Shown here one piece after another: positions 17,465-26,213 of a DNA stretch of 64,000 nt. The stretch is from a virus: positions 1 through 64,000 of IMG/VR virus record IMGVR_UViG_3300027779_001649; one strand, given 5' to 3'. Under the pieces are notes generated by a model. It did not search any database. It saw nothing but the letters and a program-made list of their open reading frames with translations, and was not told the origin of the DNA. The translations under genes and the position numbers were made by a program. Position 1 is the first letter of the stretch, and each line of letters opens with the position of its first letter.

Positions 17465-17578
17465 GGGACTATACCCATCCGTGGGGTAGTTTTATTATTA
17501 ATAAGTAAAGGTACTTGACAATCCCCCCAAAACTCTATACACTCAACTATGTTGAGGGGTTAATGAGTTAGCTTTAAG

Positions 17579-17998
17579 TTAGTGAATAGTATCAGATATC
17601 TCTAGTTCATCTAATATATCATCGTATATTTCTTCATCAGTGGGTTCATCATGATGTTCTATACGGTGGCGAACCTCTTCATACTTTACCTCTTGGTCAT
17701 ATACGGGCTGACTGTCTACTTTTTTTAACACATATTTATAATATTTACTTAAACCAATTGATGCCGTTGCAATCGTAATGACTTGAGCTGTATCTATTTC
17801 AAATTCATTTTGTTCACTAAAAGGTTGCATCCATCTAGATAAGTTTAAGGACTCTGCTATTCCCCTAGGGGTCATGTGCGTCACCAAATCCATTTTTAAA
17901 GGAGAAGAAACTTTAATAGAAAAGTCATCTTCTTGAATAATTCCAATAACACTTTCCCCGTTACTGAGTTTAACTATTCTTATACTTGGATTTGTCAT
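17579..17998 (-). CDS. Hypothetical protein, possibly Sm-like N-terminal fold
   Basis: A 139-residue protein with an N-terminal beta-rich stretch (IRIVKLSNGESVIGII, then FSIKVSSPLKM) that looks like an Sm-type barrel, and an acidic C-terminal tail ending DEEIYDDILDELE. Proteins of this general form are common beside gp55/uvsW in marine T4-type phages, but I know of no assigned function. It overlaps UvsW by 4 nt. The 167-bp gap between it and gp55 holds the gp55 promoter and a small hairpin (CTCAAC-N3-GTTGAG). Confidence 0.6.
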   Translation of the reverse strand: MTNPSIRIVKLSNGESVIGIIQEDDFSIKVSSPLKMDLVTHMTPRGIAESLNLSRWMQPFSEQNEFEIDTAQVITIATASIGLSKYYKYVLKKVDSQPVYDQEVKYEEVRHRIEHHDEPTDEEIYDDILDELEISDTIH

Positions 17999-19476
17999 AA
18001 TTTTACCTTTGTTATTTCGTAATTAAATTCTTCCTGATTGTATATATTTATTCGTTCTGTAAAGTGGGTAAGTGTAAAATTCTGCATATTATTATAAGTC
18101 ATATCATCTGCTATATCATATATTAAAATGGAATCTTTAGTTGATGATGTACGTAAACCTCTGCCGATTGATTGGAGTACTCTGATTTTTGATTTACTTG
18201 GACTAGCGAGCACGATGTTGTTGATATTACGAATATTAATACCAGTGCTAAAAACCCCAAAGCTTGCAACAATGACCGAATTGCTTCCCATGTCAACGAG
18301 TTCTCTGATTCTTTCTCTTTCAGATGTAGCTGTTCCTCCATACACAAAGTAGTTATTTCGTTCTCTTCCGTCATTATTTATCCTTTCAAATAGTGGTTTA
18401 CCATGCTTCTCTACTAACTGAAACAAACATAGAGTATTGCCCCTAAGATGCCGTAGTAAATTACATACGAAATCAAGTCGTTTTTTATTACTGACAATGT
18501 AATCCAACTCTCTCGCATAATCCATTCTCCCTCTTATATTAGAATGTTTTAATATTATACATTTAATCTTTAATTGTGCTAAGGTGTTTTTATCAATTAA
18601 CTCCTTAGTACTTACTACTTTTTCAACTGCACCGAATAGACCTTCTAGTACCAATTTATGTGTATGTGTACCGTCTAGTGTCCCCGTGAGACCAAAGCGA
18701 TATTTAGTTTGATGCATCTTAGTCATAATACCAGTAAGTGATTTAGCTTTAAACATATGAGCTTCATCACCGATTACGCACCCAAACTGATCAAAATACT
18801 TTCTAGGCATCTTGTATATTGATTGCCATGTAGATATTACAACGTCCTTTGTAACCTTGCGATCATGACCCTGATAAACCTTTTGACAATATGTACCAGA
18901 ACTCCAACCATAATCTTCAAAGTCTGTGTACATCTGTTCTACTAATGATGTAGTGGGAACAAGAATTAATGTTGTTTCCCCCATCATTTGATAATAACGA
19001 ACTAATGAATATATTACTAACGACTTCCCAGAAGCAGTAGGACTAACAAGAAGAGCCCGATTTCTGGAAATAGCATGGTGTACGGCATTAATTTGGTAAT
19101 CCCTCGCCTTAATGCTTTTTCCTTTGGTTTTTGGTTTGAGTGATTTGATGAATCCTCTAACCACCTCACGAACAACATTCCGCTCATTTTCTACTCCTTC
19201 ATCCAAGGTATATTTGTAATCGTTTCTTTCACAAAATTTCTTGATATATGGTAATAGTCCTACATATATCTCACCAGTAGCTGGTGAAAACAATCGTATC
19301 TTACCATCCCATATACGATTTCTATAGGTTGGCATAAATTTGAAGCCAGGAACTTCAAAGGTAAAGAACTCTGATAGATCCTGTGAGACAGAGGGATCGG
19401 ATTCTATCTTTAAGTAAACTTCATTTTTCTTTGATATATGCATTTTGTAATGTATGTGGTTCACCGTAATGACCAT
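17995..19476 (-). CDS. uvsW: UvsW-type DNA/RNA helicase
   Basis: The 493-residue superfamily-2 helicase has an N-terminal UvsW domain (EFFTFEVPGFKFMP, RNRIWDGKIRLF), Walker A VSPTASGKS at about 144-152, DEAH at 237-240, FGLTGT (motif III) and the C-terminal motif VIVASFGVFSTGINI with QSIGRGLR (motif VI). UvsW unwinds branched DNA and R-loops and drives the switch from origin to recombination-dependent replication. T4 UvsW is 503 residues. The ATG at 19476 keeps the N-terminal beta strand seen in T4, although it overlaps the previous gene by 56 nt; ATG at 19443 is an alternative. Confidence 0.93.
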   Translation of the reverse strand: MVITVNHIHYKMHISKKNEVYLKIESDPSVSQDLSEFFTFEVPGFKFMPTYRNRIWDGKIRLFSPATGEIYVGLLPYIKKFCERNDYKYTLDEGVENERNVVREVVRGFIKSLKPKTKGKSIKARDYQINAVHHAISRNRALLVSPTASGKSLVIYSLVRYYQMMGETTLILVPTTSLVEQMYTDFEDYGWSSGTYCQKVYQGHDRKVTKDVVISTWQSIYKMPRKYFDQFGCVIGDEAHMFKAKSLTGIMTKMHQTKYRFGLTGTLDGTHTHKLVLEGLFGAVEKVVSTKELIDKNTLAQLKIKCIILKHSNIRGRMDYARELDYIVSNKKRLDFVCNLLRHLRGNTLCLFQLVEKHGKPLFERINNDGRERNNYFVYGGTATSERERIRELVDMGSNSVIVASFGVFSTGINIRNINNIVLASPSKSKIRVLQSIGRGLRTSSTKDSILIYDIADDMTYNNMQNFTLTHFTERINIYNQEEFNYEITKVKL

Positions 19477-20047
19477 TCACCTGTATATTCCATGATACAC
19501 TCATTCTTTCTTTATCATTAGTTCTAACCCAATGTTGTAACCAAGAAGGAAATATAAACCCAACTTCAGTTACAGAATCAAATTGAATCATACTAGAATT
19601 ATATATATTGTTTGTCTTACGTCTAGGAACTAATATAGAGGATTGCACTCTAGGGTCAAAGAATTGAATAGGTGCAGTATCACCTTCTGCTTTTAAATAG
19701 TATACACCAGATAGAAAATTACTACTATGAGTATGTGGAGGATGATTAGCACCAGCCCGCATTATATTACCCCACATATTAGTGATACAAATCCCCTCAT
19801 AGTCATAACCAAGGTCATCCAATATACCTTTAGTGATTTTAAGTATACCATCTCTAAAAGGCTGAAAAAAGGACAGTACATGCAAATCATCAGATGTCTG
19901 ATAGAGGTCTTTATCCTCTTTATTTGTTTCTATATACATTTTCATTTGCAGTAGGTCATGATCATTTAACCCGTCAACTGAGAACTCATGAACTAGTGTT
20001 GGAAACATTTCATGTCTTTTTACATTATCCAAGATATTATACTCCAT
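19421..20047 (-). CDS. 2OG-Fe(II) oxygenase-like protein (TIGR02466 type)
   Basis: The 208-residue product has HPPHTHSSNFLSGVYYL (metal-binding His105 and His107 region), a jelly-roll strand PIQFFDPR, and FIFPSWLQHWVR with distal His172, followed by RMSVSWNIQV, where the Arg binds 2-oxoglutarate. This order is that of the putative oxygenases common in cyanophages. The second ligand is not a classic Asp, so iron binding may differ. It overlaps the next oxygenase (20020-20565) by 28 nt and UvsW by 56 nt. Confidence 0.75.
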   Translation of the reverse strand: MEYNILDNVKRHEMFPTLVHEFSVDGLNDHDLLQMKMYIETNKEDKDLYQTSDDLHVLSFFQPFRDGILKITKGILDDLGYDYEGICITNMWGNIMRAGANHPPHTHSSNFLSGVYYLKAEGDTAPIQFFDPRVQSSILVPRRKTNNIYNSSMIQFDSVTEVGFIFPSWLQHWVRTNDKERMSVSWNIQVNGHYGEPHTLQNAYIKEK

Positions 20048-20565
20048 CTGATGCCCTTGGTAACTTTACTTGCTTCATGAGGAAACATAAAGTTAGAAGG
20101 GAACATAATTGCCGAACCCTTCTTGGGGGTAAATAATTTGTCTGCTACGTAGAATTCACCACCCTCATAATCATCATTCAAATATAGAAGGGCAGATACT
20201 TGAGGATATCCATATTGTTGGCCATGACTGTGATGAATGTTGTCTACGTGTTTAGACATAAATCCGCCTTCGGAGTATTTATTAAGACGGAAATCTGTCA
20301 TTCTTTGTGCAGAAAAGAGAGGAAAAGTTGAGGAGTATTGTTTGATACAATATTCAAAGGCTGCTTTTAAATGTTCATAGTGGAAGTGATGTTTAGACCG
20401 AATCCAAACTTCATCCATTTGGACACGTTTTTCAGAGGTATCAGTTCGTCCTTTATGACTTGAATATGAAGATGGTTCAAAAGTCCAAGGATGATTTATC
20501 ACATCATCACACAATACATGAGGTACTACATCTTCATAATACCCAATGTATTCACCAACATCCAT
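20020..20565 (-). CDS. 2OG-Fe(II) oxygenase, prolyl-hydroxylase-like
   Basis: The 181-residue protein has HVD at His106/Asp108 (SKHVDNIHHS), strands VSALLYLND and GGEFYVAD, and FPHEASKVTKGIRWSIISW with distal His163 and Arg173. This is a complete facial triad plus 2-oxoglutarate Arg, close to PiuC/P4H-type enzymes. It immediately follows the DUF59 gene (adjacent, no gap) in the uvsY-uvsW operon. Substrate unknown; protein, DNA base or glycan hydroxylation are possible. Confidence 0.85.
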   Translation of the reverse strand: MDVGEYIGYYEDVVPHVLCDDVINHPWTFEPSSYSSHKGRTDTSEKRVQMDEVWIRSKHHFHYEHLKAAFEYCIKQYSSTFPLFSAQRMTDFRLNKYSEGGFMSKHVDNIHHSHGQQYGYPQVSALLYLNDDYEGGEFYVADKLFTPKKGSAIMFPSNFMFPHEASKVTKGIRWSIISWIM

Positions 20566-20871
20566 TTAAAACCAACCCATAATCATTTTACCTTCTTCTG
20601 ATACCATGTCCATAGAAAAAGGTGGATCAAATATTAGATTTCGTTCAACAGAAGTTACACCCTCTACACTTTCAATTGCATCAGTAATACTTTTACAGAT
20701 TTCTTCTGCAAATGGACACATCATACTTGTAAGTGAATGTTCACATAATACTGACCCATCTTCTTTAACTTCTAGTGTGTAGATTAATCCTAGATCGTAA
20801 ATGTTGACACTAGGCATCTCTGGGTCAAACACACATTTTAGTTCAGCTATAACTTGTTCTTCTAATGACAT
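20566..20871 (-). CDS. MIP18/PaaD-type (DUF59) Fe-S assembly protein
   Basis: A 101-residue protein with NIYDLGLIYTLEV and LTSMMCPFAEEI, the DUF59 signature including the conserved Cys (about residue 52). DUF59 proteins (SufT, PaaD, MIP18) help mature Fe-S proteins. The phage encodes at least five radical-SAM proteins that need 4Fe-4S clusters, and a HesB-type carrier at 38172-38477, so a role in loading these enzymes is plausible inference. Start overlaps the UvsY stop by 1 nt. Confidence 0.8.
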   Translation of the reverse strand: MSLEEQVIAELKCVFDPEMPSVNIYDLGLIYTLEVKEDGSVLCEHSLTSMMCPFAEEICKSITDAIESVEGVTSVERNLIFDPPFSMDMVSEEGKMIMGWF

Positions 20872-21302
20872 TAAACCATTCCTGCTTCAAACTTCTTCCA
20901 CTCAGTTGCGTTACGAATATCCCATCCACGATTATCAATAGATTTAATAACACCCTCACAATATTTTATTAACATTTCATAATAACTAATCTTGGTTTGT
21001 AATTCTAGAATTTCATCATCAGATTGTATATACATCATTAGGTCATTTTTTAGGACTCTAATATCAAATGGTTTTGCAGCATACACCTTTGCATCTGCTT
21101 TACCACCATAGTATTCCCATTTCTCACGATACATCCTTTGATGTTCTGCTTTTCGCATCATGAGAAGTTGTTCATATTTTGTTCTATGGTCTAGCCATTT
21201 TGATTTTATTTTTTGATTTTTGAAAGATTCTTGATCAAGTCTCTCATGATTCGTGATAGTAAGGTCTGTTCTTGCTTCGTTTTGTAGTTCTTCTAATTTC
21301 AT
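20871..21302 (-). CDS. uvsY: UvsY recombination mediator
   Basis: The 143-residue product, from ATG at 21302 (MKLEELQNEARTD), aligns with T4 UvsY: an early SKWLDHRTKYEQLL, YYGGKAD in the middle and a C-terminal SIDNRGWDIRNATEWKKFEAG. UvsY loads UvsX recombinase on single-stranded DNA coated by gp32. An upstream TTG reading (21326) is possible but has no ribosome site. It is coupled to the DUF59 gene downstream. Confidence 0.88.
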   Translation of the reverse strand: MKLEELQNEARTDLTITNHERLDQESFKNQKIKSKWLDHRTKYEQLLMMRKAEHQRMYREKWEYYGGKADAKVYAAKPFDIRVLKNDLMMYIQSDDEILELQTKISYYEMLIKYCEGVIKSIDNRGWDIRNATEWKKFEAGMV

Positions 21303-21357
21303 TATATACTCTTCAAAAGTGTGCAAAGGGAGGAGGTTTGCTCTCGTATCTTATATA

Positions 21358-21372
21358 TTGTCTCTAAGACAA
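21358..21372. repeat. Inverted repeat in the uvsY leader
   Basis: TTGTCT-CTA-AGACAA is a perfect 6-bp inverted repeat between the tail gene and uvsY. It could be an operator or a short RNA hairpin. No clear terminator T-run follows on the minus strand. Confidence 0.4.
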
Positions 21373-21419
21373 AAAATTGATAGACTTGTTAAAGCTTAAC
21401 CTACCTGTCTGCACTAATG

Positions 21420-21427
21420 TATTTATA
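21420..21427 (-). promoter_or_regulatory. Possible late promoter octamer upstream of uvsY
   Basis: The minus strand reads TATAAATA, overlapping the last codons of the tail gene and 118 nt before the uvsY ATG. The distance is larger than for other late octamers, and chance matches are expected in AT-rich DNA, so this is weak. Confidence 0.3.
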
Positions 21428-22004
21428 AATTCCTAAATTCATAAATTTGATATTGGAATGTTGCACTCGTACTAATATATGTAACATCAGTAGCATCTTG
21501 GGTATATCCTAGTCCACCCAATGAAACAGGATATGCATCATGAAAATCTAGTTCTAGGATAGGGTTATTTTTATTGGATAATATTGTTACATACATATCT
21601 GAGAATAACGCATTGGCAGGTGTTGGTGCTTTTACATCACCAATATCAGAACTAACACCCCTTGTGTTTGTTGGAGTATTTGACGTATTAGATCTAAAGT
21701 CACTAAACTGTTGTCTAGATTTAGGAAATCCTATTGCAGTCATCCATTCATGTAATGAACGATAATTCTCCAGATACTCATCTACTATGAATTCTATAGT
21801 AAGAGTATCATAAGTTATAGTATCACCCATAACTGGAATAGATTTGAATGGGGTAGGAAATATGGCATCTCCTAGATTAATTCCAGGCAAGTTTACAGCT
21901 GTAGTAAAAAACTCTACCTTCGGTAATTGGTGTACACCAAATTTGAATTGTGTTGGACTTGCATAGTCTAACTTAGTTGGTTGTCTGTCATGTGCGCCTG
22001 CCAT
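21423..22004 (-). CDS. T4-type tail protein, gp19-like (gp3 or tube-related)
   Basis: A 193-residue virion-type protein that follows gp23. It has features of the gp19-like tail family: QFKFGVHQLPKVEFF near the N-terminus, AVNLPGINLGDAIFPTPF, then ITYDTLTIEFIVDEYLENYR and SLHEWMTAIGFP. The bona fide tube protein gp19 lies next to the sheath at 29811-30344, so this is a second family member. Marine T4-type phages often place a tail-completion gene (gp3) here, so a gp3-like or tube-end role is likely but not proven. It has its own late octamer 20 nt before the ATG, directly after the gp23 terminator. Confidence 0.7.
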   Translation of the reverse strand: MAGAHDRQPTKLDYASPTQFKFGVHQLPKVEFFTTAVNLPGINLGDAIFPTPFKSIPVMGDTITYDTLTIEFIVDEYLENYRSLHEWMTAIGFPKSRQQFSDFRSNTSNTPTNTRGVSSDIGDVKAPTPANALFSDMYVTILSNKNNPILELDFHDAYPVSLGGLGYTQDATDVTYISTSATFQYQIYEFRNL

Positions 22005-22023
22005 GTATATCTCCTAGCATTAC

Positions 22024-22031
22024 TATTTATA
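22024..22031 (-). promoter_or_regulatory. T4-type late promoter octamer
   Basis: TATAAATA on the minus strand, 20 nt upstream of the tail gene ATG at 22004 and immediately downstream of the gp23 terminator. Confidence 0.75.
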
Positions 22032-22033
22032 AC

Positions 22034-22062
22034 AAAAAAAAGGGAGAGCAAAAAGCTCTCCC
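22034..22062 (-). terminator. Rho-independent terminator after gp23
   Basis: Minus strand: GGGAGAGC-N5-GCTCTCCC followed by eight T residues. The 8-bp GC-rich stem is a strong intrinsic terminator 24 nt past the capsid gene stop. Confidence 0.95.
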
Positions 22063-22085
22063 TAAGTTCTCGTAATTCCCTTATT

Positions 22086-23426
22086 TTACATAAGGTTAGC
22101 GACCTTAACTCGGCGATACCAAGAGTTGGTATTTGCATCCAGTGAAGCATCGGTATTAACCGTGTCACCAGCTGCAACTGCACCAGCAGCTGCGAACGGA
22201 TTAGCAGCAAGACCATAACGGGTCTTAAATCCGATTTTTGGTTGAAAGGAACTTTCACCAACCGCACGTACCATTTGAAGAGGCACATATGGGCAATAAA
22301 AGAAACCTGCGTCATAAGGTGAAGTACCTTTATAACCACAAACATAATACTGACTAGCAGAAATGTTAGCGGCATATGGGTCAACATAAACCTTAAAGCG
22401 ACCGTTCATAACACCAGCAAATGTCGTTGAAGTATCATCAACATTCAAGTTGTTGTTAAGAGCAGGAGTGTAATCAAGTACACCAGCCATTTGTAGTGCA
22501 GACGCAACGTCGGCGGAACAAATGATCATGTTACCTTTACCCCTACGAGTCCGTTGACCAATAGCATTGGCATCACGTTCAATTGCGAACATAAGACCTT
22601 TGAATTTTTCAACTGACCAACGACCATTAGAGTCGGTGTCTAAATCAAAAATACCGGCAGTTGTCGTATTGATCTGAGCACCAGCTTCTGCGGTGATGTA
22701 CAGGGAACGAACAACTTCACGATTGATTTCTGCAAGAATTTCAGAACTAAGAATATTAGCAAGTTCTGTTTCTGCGTCAAGACCATGAATTGCTTTCAAG
22801 TCTTGAGCAAGTTCCATTGTGTACTCTGCTTTTAGAGCACGGGAAACCGCAGTAACCGTGGATTTCTCAATTGAGAATGCCATTTCTGAGAAGGCGTTAG
22901 CCGCAGAGTCACCCAATGCTTCTGCTTGTGCAGTAGTCATACCAGTTGCAGAAACATAAGTTCCAGCAGATGGACTGTCATTTAGGACAGCAGGGTTAGT
23001 CTCGGTTGCACCAACATCACCACCACCGATAGTACCGGCTTTATTTTGGTTAGAGATATCGGGCATTGACTCATCAACAAGTGCTTCTGCACCGTCTTGA
23101 GAGATGAATGAGGAACGCATAGCAAAGATAAGACCAGTTGGTCCTGTCATTGGTTGCACACCGCAAACGTCATATGCAATGAGATTAGGCATTGCACGGC
23201 GAACTAATGAAATTAGGATTGGATCCCAAGTGTCCATTTGTCCACCAGACATAGCGTTGACAGGAGCAGTTTCACTAAGATACTGATGATCCTCCCGCAT
23301 GGCTTTTTCTTGGTTTTCCAAGATAATAGTAGTAACAGCTCGCTTGTATGAATCCTCAATCTTTGGTAGATCGGGGTGTTCAAGGACTGGCTGCCACTTT
23401 TCCTGTAGATGTTCTGTCTGAAACAT
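22086..23426 (-). CDS. 23: Major capsid protein gp23
   Basis: The 446-residue product is the T4-type major head protein. SLVRRAMPNLIAYDVCGVQPMTG is the classic gp23 signature (position about 68-90). A prohead-protease site of the (I/L)-x-E type, LSE at residues 50-52, precedes the start of the mature shell domain, so about 52 residues are likely removed by gp21. T4 gp23 is 521 residues. It has a late octamer 30 nt before the ATG and a strong terminator after the stop, which would give a high-level monocistronic late transcript. Confidence 0.97.
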   Translation of the reverse strand: MFQTEHLQEKWQPVLEHPDLPKIEDSYKRAVTTIILENQEKAMREDHQYLSETAPVNAMSGGQMDTWDPILISLVRRAMPNLIAYDVCGVQPMTGPTGLIFAMRSSFISQDGAEALVDESMPDISNQNKAGTIGGGDVGATETNPAVLNDSPSAGTYVSATGMTTAQAEALGDSAANAFSEMAFSIEKSTVTAVSRALKAEYTMELAQDLKAIHGLDAETELANILSSEILAEINREVVRSLYITAEAGAQINTTTAGIFDLDTDSNGRWSVEKFKGLMFAIERDANAIGQRTRRGKGNMIICSADVASALQMAGVLDYTPALNNNLNVDDTSTTFAGVMNGRFKVYVDPYAANISASQYYVCGYKGTSPYDAGFFYCPYVPLQMVRAVGESSFQPKIGFKTRYGLAANPFAAAGAVAAGDTVNTDASLDANTNSWYRRVKVANLM

Positions 23427-23455
23427 TGTTGTTTCTCCTTTACTTTTATTACATC

Positions 23456-23463
23456 TATTTATA
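23456..23463 (-). promoter_or_regulatory. T4-type late promoter octamer of gp23
   Basis: TATAAATA on the minus strand, 30 nt before the gp23 ATG and within the short gp22-gp23 gap; GGAG follows before the start. Confidence 0.8.
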
Positions 23464-23468
23464 AAATG

Positions 23469-24830
23469 TTAACTAGCACGAGCCTTTGACTGACTAATAG
23501 CATTCAAATAACTTGACATACTTTTAGAGGTGTCTACGTCCTGTGCGGAGCCGTCAGCATCATTATCTAGGTCATCACTTGCGGATGGTTGAGTTTTTGG
23601 GAAGTAACTTTCTTTAAGAGTGTTTAATTTCTCTTTGAAAGATTCTTCGTTAGAAAATTCTACATCTTGAGTTAGTGACTTAAATTTTTCAACTTCAGTA
23701 TCGGCTAAATCTTCGGAAACCTCGGAAATAACCTGTTCACGAACCAATGAATTATTGGATTCTTTGACTTCCATACTTTTGGAAATCTCAGTATTCAATT
23801 TTTCTTCTAGTTCGGAAATTTTCTCAGATTGAGCTTCCAGAACATCGTACTTTTCGTCTGGAACATCAATGTAGTGATCTTCAAATAATTGTTTTAGACC
23901 AGAAATGAAATCTTCTGCGATTTCACCTTTAAGACCACGTTCTATTGCTAGTTCGTTTTCTTTAGTCCACTCTTCAACAACATAGTTGAGATACGTGTCT
24001 ACTTTCTCAGTAAGTTCGTCTTTGAAAGTATCCATTTCTGTTAGTTTTTCAGAAGCAACTTCTTCTATAATTCGTTCTACTTCAGAACGAACTTTAGATT
24101 TAACTGCAGCTTCAAAGATCGTTGCGGCTTTTTCTTTGAATTCTTCGGAGAGAGAATCATCGGAACTCATCAAAGCATCAACGTCTTCTTTAACGTCAAT
24201 CTCTTTAATTCGTTTTTCAACTTCTTCTTTCTTCGCAGCTTCAATAGCCTCTTGATCCCGAATTTCTTCTTCGTCATCATCTTCATCTTCTTCTGAAACA
24301 TCAACAGCACTGTGAGAAGAATACATTTTCTTAATCTCAGTAGCAGTCATTTTTTCAAATACAGCGAGATGTTCCGCTTTAGTTCTTGGGGACTCAGAAA
24401 GGTCTTCACCGTCATGATCAACCTCATCACCAGCTGCGATATGATCGGCAGTGGTATTAGAGGCTTTCTTACGAGGATGAACATTTTTACCCTGAGCAGG
24501 AGCACCTTTAATATTGGTATCTCCTGTAGAGCGTTTTGAATTCATCTTCTCATCTTTTTCGGCATCTTTCTGTTGTGCGTCTCCAGAAACTTCCTTTGCT
24601 TTAGCAGCAACGGATTTAGCGGGAGCGGAAGACTGTTCACCATCTACCACAGCGGCACCAGTGTCTTGTCTCTCACCCTCTATTTTAGAACCTTTTTCAG
24701 AAGGTAAACTTCCCTTTTTGGGAGCATCTGCACCAGCTTCAGCTAGTTCGTCATTTGCTTCCTCAAGTTCAGCAATTACTTCTGCCTCAAGTTCCTCTAT
24801 AGTCTTGTCTAATTCATTTGCGTCAGACAT
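23469..24830 (-). CDS. 22: Prohead core scaffold protein gp22
   Basis: A 453-residue, highly acidic, helical protein between gp21 and gp23, as in T4. The N-terminal 200 residues are Ala/Glu/Lys-rich low complexity; a coiled-coil core (LSEEFKEKAATIFEAAV, YLNYVVEEWTKENELAIERG) fits gp22 of marine T4-type phages. It forms the inner scaffold of the prohead and is later cut up by gp21. T4 gp22 is 269 residues, so this one has a long N-terminal extension. GGAG lies before the ATG and a late octamer 40 nt upstream. Confidence 0.9.
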   Translation of the reverse strand: MSDANELDKTIEELEAEVIAELEEANDELAEAGADAPKKGSLPSEKGSKIEGERQDTGAAVVDGEQSSAPAKSVAAKAKEVSGDAQQKDAEKDEKMNSKRSTGDTNIKGAPAQGKNVHPRKKASNTTADHIAAGDEVDHDGEDLSESPRTKAEHLAVFEKMTATEIKKMYSSHSAVDVSEEDEDDDEEEIRDQEAIEAAKKEEVEKRIKEIDVKEDVDALMSSDDSLSEEFKEKAATIFEAAVKSKVRSEVERIIEEVASEKLTEMDTFKDELTEKVDTYLNYVVEEWTKENELAIERGLKGEIAEDFISGLKQLFEDHYIDVPDEKYDVLEAQSEKISELEEKLNTEISKSMEVKESNNSLVREQVISEVSEDLADTEVEKFKSLTQDVEFSNEESFKEKLNTLKESYFPKTQPSASDDLDNDADGSAQDVDTSKSMSSYLNAISQSKARAS

Positions 24831-24869
24831 AGGGGGATCTCCTTTTTTATTCTAACTTCCTTATTTGTT

Positions 24870-24877
24870 TATTTATA
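24870..24877 (-). promoter_or_regulatory. T4-type late promoter octamer of gp22
   Basis: TATAAATA on the minus strand, 40 nt before the gp22 ATG, in the gp21-gp22 gap. Confidence 0.65.
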
Positions 24878-24879
24878 AA

Positions 24880-25536
24880 TTACAACATTTTGAGGAATTT
24901 GGCGAACTCCAAAGCTTCGTTATTCGCCTCTTTATGACGCTTTTTAACGTCAATTCGTTTTTTCATATCCGCAAGTTGAGCTTCTACGATATTTCCATGA
25001 TCCCAGACCCACTCTTTTCCCTCCATAATACCTTCTACAAAGGCATTAGGAGCAGATGGATCTGCAACTATGTCAGCTGCTGTTGCGAGATAGAAATCAT
25101 CTCTTACATAATTCGCACCGTTTTTTGATTCTAAACTACCCATTCCTCTTGAAGAAACACCTAGTTTTGCACCCTCGTCCATTAAACTTTTAACTATCTT
25201 ACCCATAGGTGTGTCCATTATCTTAGCTTCACCAACAAAATTCTTACCATTAGGGGTTAAACTTGTAATCATGTGGGAAACTCTCTCCAGATTGACCGTT
25301 GGGCCGTCTGGATGTCCAAGTTCACCAAATGCACGTTTCTCTTTAATAAAATTCTTATTATACTTATCAACCTCAGTTTCAAGTATTTCCATAGGATATA
25401 CACGACCATTACGGTTCTTAATGTCCGCTTGCATGAAAATACCTTTAATCTTATAACTTTTCTTTCCGTTTTCCTTTTCTTCTACTAAATATTCGCAGCT
25501 TTCTACGGATTCGGATATTAATTTTAGTGTTTGCAT
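24880..25536 (-). CDS. 21: Prohead core protease gp21
   Basis: The 218-residue serine protease has GELGHP (catalytic His75) and GVSSRGMGS (catalytic Ser128 or Ser129), the herpes-type assemblin layout of T4 gp21. NRNGRVYP and VNLERVSH are further family motifs. It matures gp23 and degrades the scaffold at (I/L)-x-E sites. T4 gp21 is 212 residues. It follows the nitroreductase gene with a 4-nt gap. Confidence 0.95.
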   Translation of the reverse strand: MQTLKLISESVESCEYLVEEKENGKKSYKIKGIFMQADIKNRNGRVYPMEILETEVDKYNKNFIKEKRAFGELGHPDGPTVNLERVSHMITSLTPNGKNFVGEAKIMDTPMGKIVKSLMDEGAKLGVSSRGMGSLESKNGANYVRDDFYLATAADIVADPSAPNAFVEGIMEGKEWVWDHGNIVEAQLADMKKRIDVKKRHKEANNEALEFAKFLKML

Positions 25537-25540
25537 GACT

Positions 25541-26203
25541 TTAATCCCATATTTCGTACTTAATTGGTTGTTTCCTCTTAGAGTTAAAGATGAAATCCCT
25601 TAAATGGTGTTTTTTACGATTAACACCCTCTTGGTTGTACCCTATACCCATTAACAATAACGGTTTTTCCTCTAAGTTTGCAATTTGTTTAATTGCTTGT
25701 GCATCAAAACATTGACAACACCCTGTTCGGTATCCCAATAAAGAGGCAGTTAAGTTTAAATAACCAGTTGCAATACCTACTGCGACCTGTCTATCTCTCT
25801 CTAACTCTTTTAATTTCTTTTCATCCCACTTACCTGTCTTAATATAACTTAGTGTAGCGGCATTTCTGTGCAAATCATCTGTTAAATCATTAGTAAAATC
25901 ATAATTTTCAAAAATTACCAAGAGGTTTGCGAGTGTTTGAGGATTTGTTTCGTATCCTACAGGGTCACCTTTCTTTCTCTTAGTACTAAATCCTTCTGTG
26001 TGAGTATGAATTTCTTCAATAACATCACGGTCTTGTATAAAATGTACCTTATAAAACGCAATATTTTGTTTACTAGGACAGTTTGTTACCGAATGTAGTA
26101 GAGTTTTTACATCATCCTTCGGTATTTCTTTAGTCAAATCCCAATTTCGTTGGGTATGTTGACTTTTAATTACTGCCTTTTCTATTTCAGTGTGCGTATA
26201 CAT
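25541..26203 (-). CDS. Nitroreductase-family flavoprotein
   Basis: A 220-residue protein with HTQRNWD near the N-terminus, TNCPSKQN, VAVGIATGYLNLTASLLGYRTGCC (helix at the dimer core, about 135-160), and LLLMGIGYNQEGVNRKKHH near the C-terminus. This follows the FMN-dependent nitroreductase family. Such genes are found in marine T4-type phages beside head genes, with unknown function; redox or flavin chemistry is probable. It begins 10 nt after the DctP-like gene. Confidence 0.8.
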   Translation of the reverse strand: MYTHTEIEKAVIKSQHTQRNWDLTKEIPKDDVKTLLHSVTNCPSKQNIAFYKVHFIQDRDVIEEIHTHTEGFSTKRKKGDPVGYETNPQTLANLLVIFENYDFTNDLTDDLHRNAATLSYIKTGKWDEKKLKELERDRQVAVGIATGYLNLTASLLGYRTGCCQCFDAQAIKQIANLEEKPLLLMGIGYNQEGVNRKKHHLRDFIFNSKRKQPIKYEIWD

Positions 26204-26213
26204 TATATTTAGT

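Noticed and set aside
17513-17548. Plus-strand promoter-like sequence (TTGACA, about 17 bp, TACACT) in the gp55-17579 gap
   Set aside because: No plus-strand gene lies downstream and the -10 is weak. It could drive a small antisense RNA, but nothing else supports it.
17733-17740. TATAAATA octamer on the minus strand inside the 17579-17998 gene
   Set aside because: It is inside a coding region and over 300 nt from the next start. In AT-rich DNA several such matches are expected by chance.
21968-22387. Overlapping open frame across the gp23 end and the terminator
   Set aside because: It crosses a strong terminator and a late promoter and overlaps gp23 in another frame.
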